A stretch of 64,000 nt of DNA from Areca catechu (lineage: Eukaryota; Streptophyta; Magnoliopsida; Arecales; Arecaceae): positions 67,130,748 to 67,194,747 of the forward strand of contig CM038038.1 in NCBI GenBank assembly GCA_021397845.1, written 5' to 3'. Below, in pieces: positions 59,480 to 64,000 of this stretch (within the stretch, counting starts at the first letter, position 1; every line of letters starts with the position of its first letter). Both the position numbers and the translations under genes were made by a program. Below the pieces are notes generated by a model that saw only the letters and a program-made list of their open reading frames with translations, searched no databases and was not told where the DNA came from.

Positions 59480-60120
59480 TCATAGGTCCACATACATCAG
59501 TATGTACTAGACTTAGAATTTCTTTGGCTCTTTCACCTTTTCCAAAAAAGATAACTTGGTCATTTTCCCAAGTAAACAAGATTCATAGGTAGGTAATGAT
59601 TCAAAATCATTTAAGAGACCTTCTTGTCTTAACATGTTTATCCTGTTCTTGTTTATATGACCTAGCCTACAATGCCAGAGATAAGCATCACTGACATTAT
59701 CCATTCTAGGGCATTTACTTGTCGTGTACATTACACTCACAGGCTGTGATAGCAAATAAATGCTATTTACCAAATTTTCATTCATTGCAACTGAACCATT
59801 CAAAGTAATGTTGCAAACATTTCTCTTTATTGAAAGTTCAAAACATTCTTTGGCCAACAAGCCTATAGAGACAATGTTTATAAGAAATGTAAGACAATAA
59901 TGGTACTCATGTAAAATGATTTTACAAGATTCAAAAACAAGAGAGAAGTCTCCTAACGCCAGAACTGGAACTCGACTTCTATCTCCAACATTCAGAAACC
60001 TTTCAATGTCATTGAATCTCCTACTAATTTGAAGTCCCTGCAATTTGTTGCAAATGTCGTAAAGACTCCTAGTATCAAGTACTCAATTAGTAGTATCACA
60101 AAAAGAATAGGTACAGGGAT
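59480..60120 (-). pseudogene. copia protease to integrase zinc domain, copy 5
   Basis: 59513-60043: LWHCRLGHINKNRINML zinc-domain His pair and YESCLLGKM. First integrase Asp in VHTDVCGPM (59391-59579 frame). Protease remnant near 60060-60110 reads LDTRS in place of the usual D-T/S-G/A triad. Confidence 0.78.
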
Positions 60121-60999
60121 TTATCATATAAATACCTTGAGTAGCAACATCTTGCGGCTTCCTCTTCTTCAGCCTATTTGGGTCAAGGGATACAATATAC
60201 AGAGGACAATTCCTCTTCCAGTGACCCTACTTCTTACAGTAGAAGCACTCCGCTAGACTCTGGTCTATCTTTTTCTTCCCAACCTGACTGGCCCCATCAA
60301 CACTCTGCACCTTTTTGGTCTCTTTCTTTTTATTTTCCTTCCCCTTTCTAAGGGGATGACGCACTGCCCTATTTCCTCCCACCAAGTACACCAACCCCTT
60401 ATTGAGGTTGTGGTCCTTCTCATAGTTATGTAGTAACCCCAACAAACTATGATAGTTCACTACAGGCCTATGCATTCGAAAATGATCAAGGAAACCAAGG
60501 TAAGAAGGAGGCAGAGAATTCAGTATAGCATCTTTCAATAGCTATTCATGTAAAGGACATCCGAGCTTGGCCAGGCATTCAAATAACTCGATCATGTACA
60601 ATACATCATCAGTTACTGATGCTCCATCTCACATATGGGTGTTATAGATGGCACAAGAAGTCCTGTACCGCTCTACTTCATCATGCATGCTGAAGGATTC
60701 CCATAACTTTTGCAAGATTTCCTCCAATTGTACCTCCTCGAATTTGCGACTGAACTCATCGTTCATAGCTGCTAGCATAATACAACGTATAGTAGTTCTA
60801 TCAAAAAGCCACTTCTGATAAGTGTCCTGATAGATGTACGAGCATTGGTTGTGGGAACCTCAAGTGCTGGATTCGATACAACATACAAAATCCTTTCATG
60901 CTCTAAGACAATCTTAAGCCTTCGATACCAATTATCGAAGTTTGGGCCAGAAATTTTTTCATTATTAAGCAATGAGCGGAGGGACAAGTTGGCAGACAT
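60121..60999 (-). pseudogene. copia gag and nucleocapsid, copy 5
   Basis: ATG 60999 (MSANLSLRSLLNNEKI). Frame broken near 60800 and 60600. 60227-60538 carries gag C-terminus, a Lys-rich stretch and the first half of a CCHC knuckle (CFYCKK), where a stop at 60227-60229 splits the knuckle. Confidence 0.8.
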
Positions 61000-61107
61000 T
61001 TTCCTGAAAGGAAAACCACAAGACCAATTAGTATATGAATTTCAATTTTAATCCAAAAGACATGGACTTTAGTCTAAAGGTCTTCCCATATATTTTATTC
61101 AGATTAG

Positions 61108-63004
61108 TGATAGAAAAGTACCCTAAGAGCCAATCATTATGAGAGCATTTTTGTAAACTTCCAACTCATGTATGACATATTTTTCATATTAATAAAGGCA
61201 TTTGATTCATCATATACTGCTGTGTCATGTTTTTGTTGATTATGATAAACCCCATAGAGTAGGGCAATGGAATTAGGGTTATGATAAAATTACAGCGAGA
61301 CCTAATTTCTATAAACCCTAATCTAGAATGTTCCTAGTTGTTGGACTATCGATTCGAGGATCGATGAATCCGAAAAGACTGGCTTATCCTATGTATGCTC
61401 AGTTGATGAGGGTGGTTGATCTCACAACCACTTGTGTAGAGACACTAATACAAGGATAAGGGTGCTCATTTAGAGTATGAGTACACTGAACTAATTCGCA
61501 CCAGGACTATCTTATGGAAGTCTTACTGCTTATCAAAAGGCAGGTCCCAGAGTAGAAGTTATGCATGTGATCTTTAGACTTGAGGTCACCATGGTTCCTT
61601 GTGCACACTAAGCCATACTTTGGTTAATACTCATTCATGGCATTGTGATATGTATGAGATGTTTTGGGTATGGTGGAAGGTGTATGAAGGATGTGAGTGG
61701 ACCAACAAGAAATCGATCTTTCCTAGTAAGAGGAATTGTTATCCTATGTAATCTCTTCGATGAGTGACTCAAGGAGCCTTTGAACAAAGTAGGATGAGAT
61801 TAGAAGTGGTGTCTAATTAGTCATCAGCTGAGTCCTCATGATAGAGATGAGATTCAATATGATTAAGTGTTAGGGTTTGACATATATCCATACCTATCAC
61901 TTAATCTAGATAATAGGAGATCAAATGATTGAATTGCACGGTAACTTACTATTGAAGGGTACTTTGGTAATTTCTACCAAATTTTTCATCTTCCAGGTAG
62001 GCATGACATGTTGCTAGATGTCAATCTTGTCTTGTAGGTTTTCATGAACTAATTGATTTGGTTTCATGAGTCAATTCAATGTGTGATTCGAATTGGATAA
62101 TTAGGTGAGCCAATTTGACCTAATTAGGTCAATCGGGTTCGATCGGTTCGAATTGGCTCAAACCTAAACCTACTGCTGGCTAGATGTGGAATCCAATGGA
62201 TCACACATAATAGAAAGTTGGCCAAGGAAGTCATTCATGATTTAATTAGGGTCATGGCATCCTAATTGGTTAGCCAGATTGCACACTAGCATGTGCAGGC
62301 TAACTCAATTCCTAACCCAATTGGATTGGATCCGGTTGCTTGCTAATTGGGCTAACCTAATTAAGGAAAACCTTAATTAGGTAGAGTCCTAAGTGGGGAT
62401 AATTAAATCAAAGCTTTATCTAATTTTATCTTGACATTTTGATCGATTTATGGAAGAGTCCCTAGGGCCAGGGACTCTTAGCGCCTCTTGGCACGTGCGG
62501 GAAAGAAGCAGGGTCACAGAAGGACAAGAGTCCTTTTGCAAAAGTGTTTCTCATCAAGAGTGCCTTCTCATCTTATCCCCATGCCTTTTGGATTTAAATT
62601 ACTGGTCAAAGGGAATAAGAGGGTGGCGTGAAATGGGAAAAGGAGTAGTGCGCGTAGATGAAGAGTCGCATCTCTTCATTTGTGCATGATTCTGAGGCAG
62701 AGTCCTTCTGCTCTCAGGACTCTGTTCTTCCCATGATTTTTTTAATCTGAAATGATGCCTCCTTCCATTCTTCTTAATCAATAGATGCCACATGGCACAT
62801 GGAGATTTAATCTGGAAAGAGAAAGAACACAAATAAGACTATTCAATCTTGAAGAGTCTTATCAGATATGAAATAACATATATGATAAGAGATGTCGAGA
62901 TGGTTTTCATGCCCCTTAAAATATTATTTAAAGGGGGTATGGTGAAATGAGAAAGAGAGTTTTCGATCATCAAAAAATAGGAATCCCATTTTTTCGAGAG
63001 TCTG
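61108..63004 (+). repeat. copia LTR (family A), 3'-truncated, + orientation
   Basis: Starts TGATAGAAAAGTACCC, the inverse of the LTR A end at 18531. Matches LTR A to about base 1900, then stops at 63004 where another LTR starts. ORFs at 62450-62832 are LTR frames. Confidence 0.78.
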
Positions 63005-64000
63005 TGGTGCGGGCACCAGACTCAGAAGAAGACTTCAGAGCTCCATTTGGATCTCTGATTGACATTGCCCGAGAAATTAGGGTTTGTAATAAAGGTTGAC
63101 CTGGTCAACCAGTTTATTTATTTTATTTATTTCTTGAGTCACCATTTAAATTTTGTTGAGTCATGTTGACTCGGTGCAAGTCCCAATATGGTTTCAATTT
63201 GGTCCAAAATGGTGCCACATTTCTCTTCCAATCAACTCAAGGTTCAAGCAAGTGGAGGCCACACTCCAAGCCACACGCCCAGCCACACTCCGAGCACATG
63301 CCAGAGTCCAGGAGGCGCCATAGAGGCATCCCAGTGTCATGGTTCCCACATCCAAAGAAGAAAAAATCAAATTGGAGGCTAAATTAAAGGAGGCGCCCAC
63401 ACCTGCCTAATTTACCTAAGCAAAGAAGGAAGAAAACTTCTCTTGGAGAAGAAATCAAAGAAGGACATCCAACCTACTCCTAATTGAAGTTCAAATCAAA
63501 ATCAAAGAGCTTAACTTGGAGTGGAAGAAAAGAAGAAATACCATAAGAAGAAGAGGACTCCAAATCCAAATCCAACTCCAAAGGAGGTGCCATAAAAGTT
63601 CCAAAACAATTCCTTTATGGCCGTCCCAATTTTTTTTGGACTCTTGGTCGGCCAAGGGAGAGGATTTTCTACCTAATCTAGGGGTTGGAAGAGTTTAGTC
63701 CCACATGGGAATTTGTACAAGCTAGGAGAAAATTTTAGGTCTATATAATAGACCTCTCTTTGTAACTTTAAAAAAATCAATGAAGAAAAATTATTTTTGC
63801 TATTCTCTTGTGTTGAGTGACCTAGGTTTCTCTTCTTCCGCACTATTCTAAGTGTTGAGCTCCGTGAGGGGGTAATCCGGGTTCCATTGGAGCCTTGAGG
63901 AGGTCAGAGATCTCCATCTTTATCCAAAACCCTAGGTTAGCCACTTGAAATTCCAAAACCCTAGCCACCTTTCATTATTTTCCATCCACCAAATCCTAGA
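63005..64000 (+). repeat. chromovirus LTR (family D), 5' part, runs out of the window
   Basis: Starts TGGTGCGGGCACC, the inverse of 32727. Matches the chromovirus LTRs in opposite orientation (pieces near 63005-63080 and 63830-64000 are clear; the middle is more divergent). TATA-like TATATAAT at 63743-63750. It probably begins another element to the right, or is a solo LTR. Confidence 0.72.

Larger units (their letters stand above)
57089..61107 (-). mobile_element. Ty1/copia copy 5, internal region
   Basis: Minus strand: RNase H, RT, integrase, protease, nucleocapsid, gag up to ATG 60999. It ends at an LTR of another family at 61108, so leader and 5' LTR are missing. Gag lacks the EISK block of copies 1-3, and the lineage differs. 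Confidence 0.82.

Overview
The window looks like intergenic, repeat-dense nuclear DNA from a flowering plant with a large genome. I find no host protein gene, rRNA, tRNA gene or CRISPR array. Almost every stretch can be assigned to LTR retrotransposons inserted into one another. Evidence for a plant: Ty1/copia and Ty3/gypsy gag-pol remnants, primer-binding sites complementary to initiator-Met tRNA, long TG...CA LTRs, a chromodomain-bearing chromovirus, a SIRE/Maximus-type copia, and a Tat-type element with an antisense extra ORF. The species cannot be fixed from the sequence.

Layout. 1-1960: 3' end and 3' LTR of an Athila/Tat-like Ty3 element (+). 1961-18531: two minus-strand Ty1/copia copies in tandem that share one LTR (internal 1961-5879, LTR 5880-10923, internal 10924-16166, LTR 16167-18531). 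A 2.45-kb solo LTR with a 5-bp target duplication sits inside the shared LTR (7326-9773). 18532-19981: 5'-truncated Athila/Tat-like LTR. 19982-34432: an antisense Transposase_28-like gene of a Tat-type element, broken by a chromovirus relic (21063-23242, apparently in an intron) and by a complete 9.1-kb chromovirus (23598-32727, TSD ggagg). 34433 to about 35640: LTR of the Tat-type element. 35641-37760: copia fragment. 37761-40640: chromovirus-like LTR holding a solo LTR (38253-39816, TSD tgcaa). 40640-41495: copia LTR fragment. 41496-46512: SIRE/Maximus-type copia with an extra ORF. 46513-49676: gag-only chromovirus derivative. 49677-54974: third copia of the 1961-18531 group. 54975-56555: an opposite-facing copy of its LTR, giving a 4-kb inverted structure. 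56556-61107: another copia lineage. 61108-63004 and 63005-64000: two more LTR pieces.

The most interesting signal is in the untranslated leaders, between PBS and gag, not in the proteins. The copia copies carry four stem-loops with different stems but the same loop motif. They also carry a branched stem-loop and a second GGCCAGGT-type module, and both recur in the same order in the leader of the Ty3 chromovirus, an element of a different superfamily. The stems differ in sequence but keep pairing. This points to a conserved RNA module, possibly for packaging, dimerisation or translation, that has crossed or been kept between Ty1/copia and Ty3/gypsy.

All coding regions are damaged. The chromovirus is closest to intact: one frame with three stop codons. 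Stops and changed key residues across elements look mainly like C-to-T/G-to-A transitions, as expected from deamination of methylated cytosine in silenced repeats. All boundaries and similarities are by eye; no alignment or database search was run.
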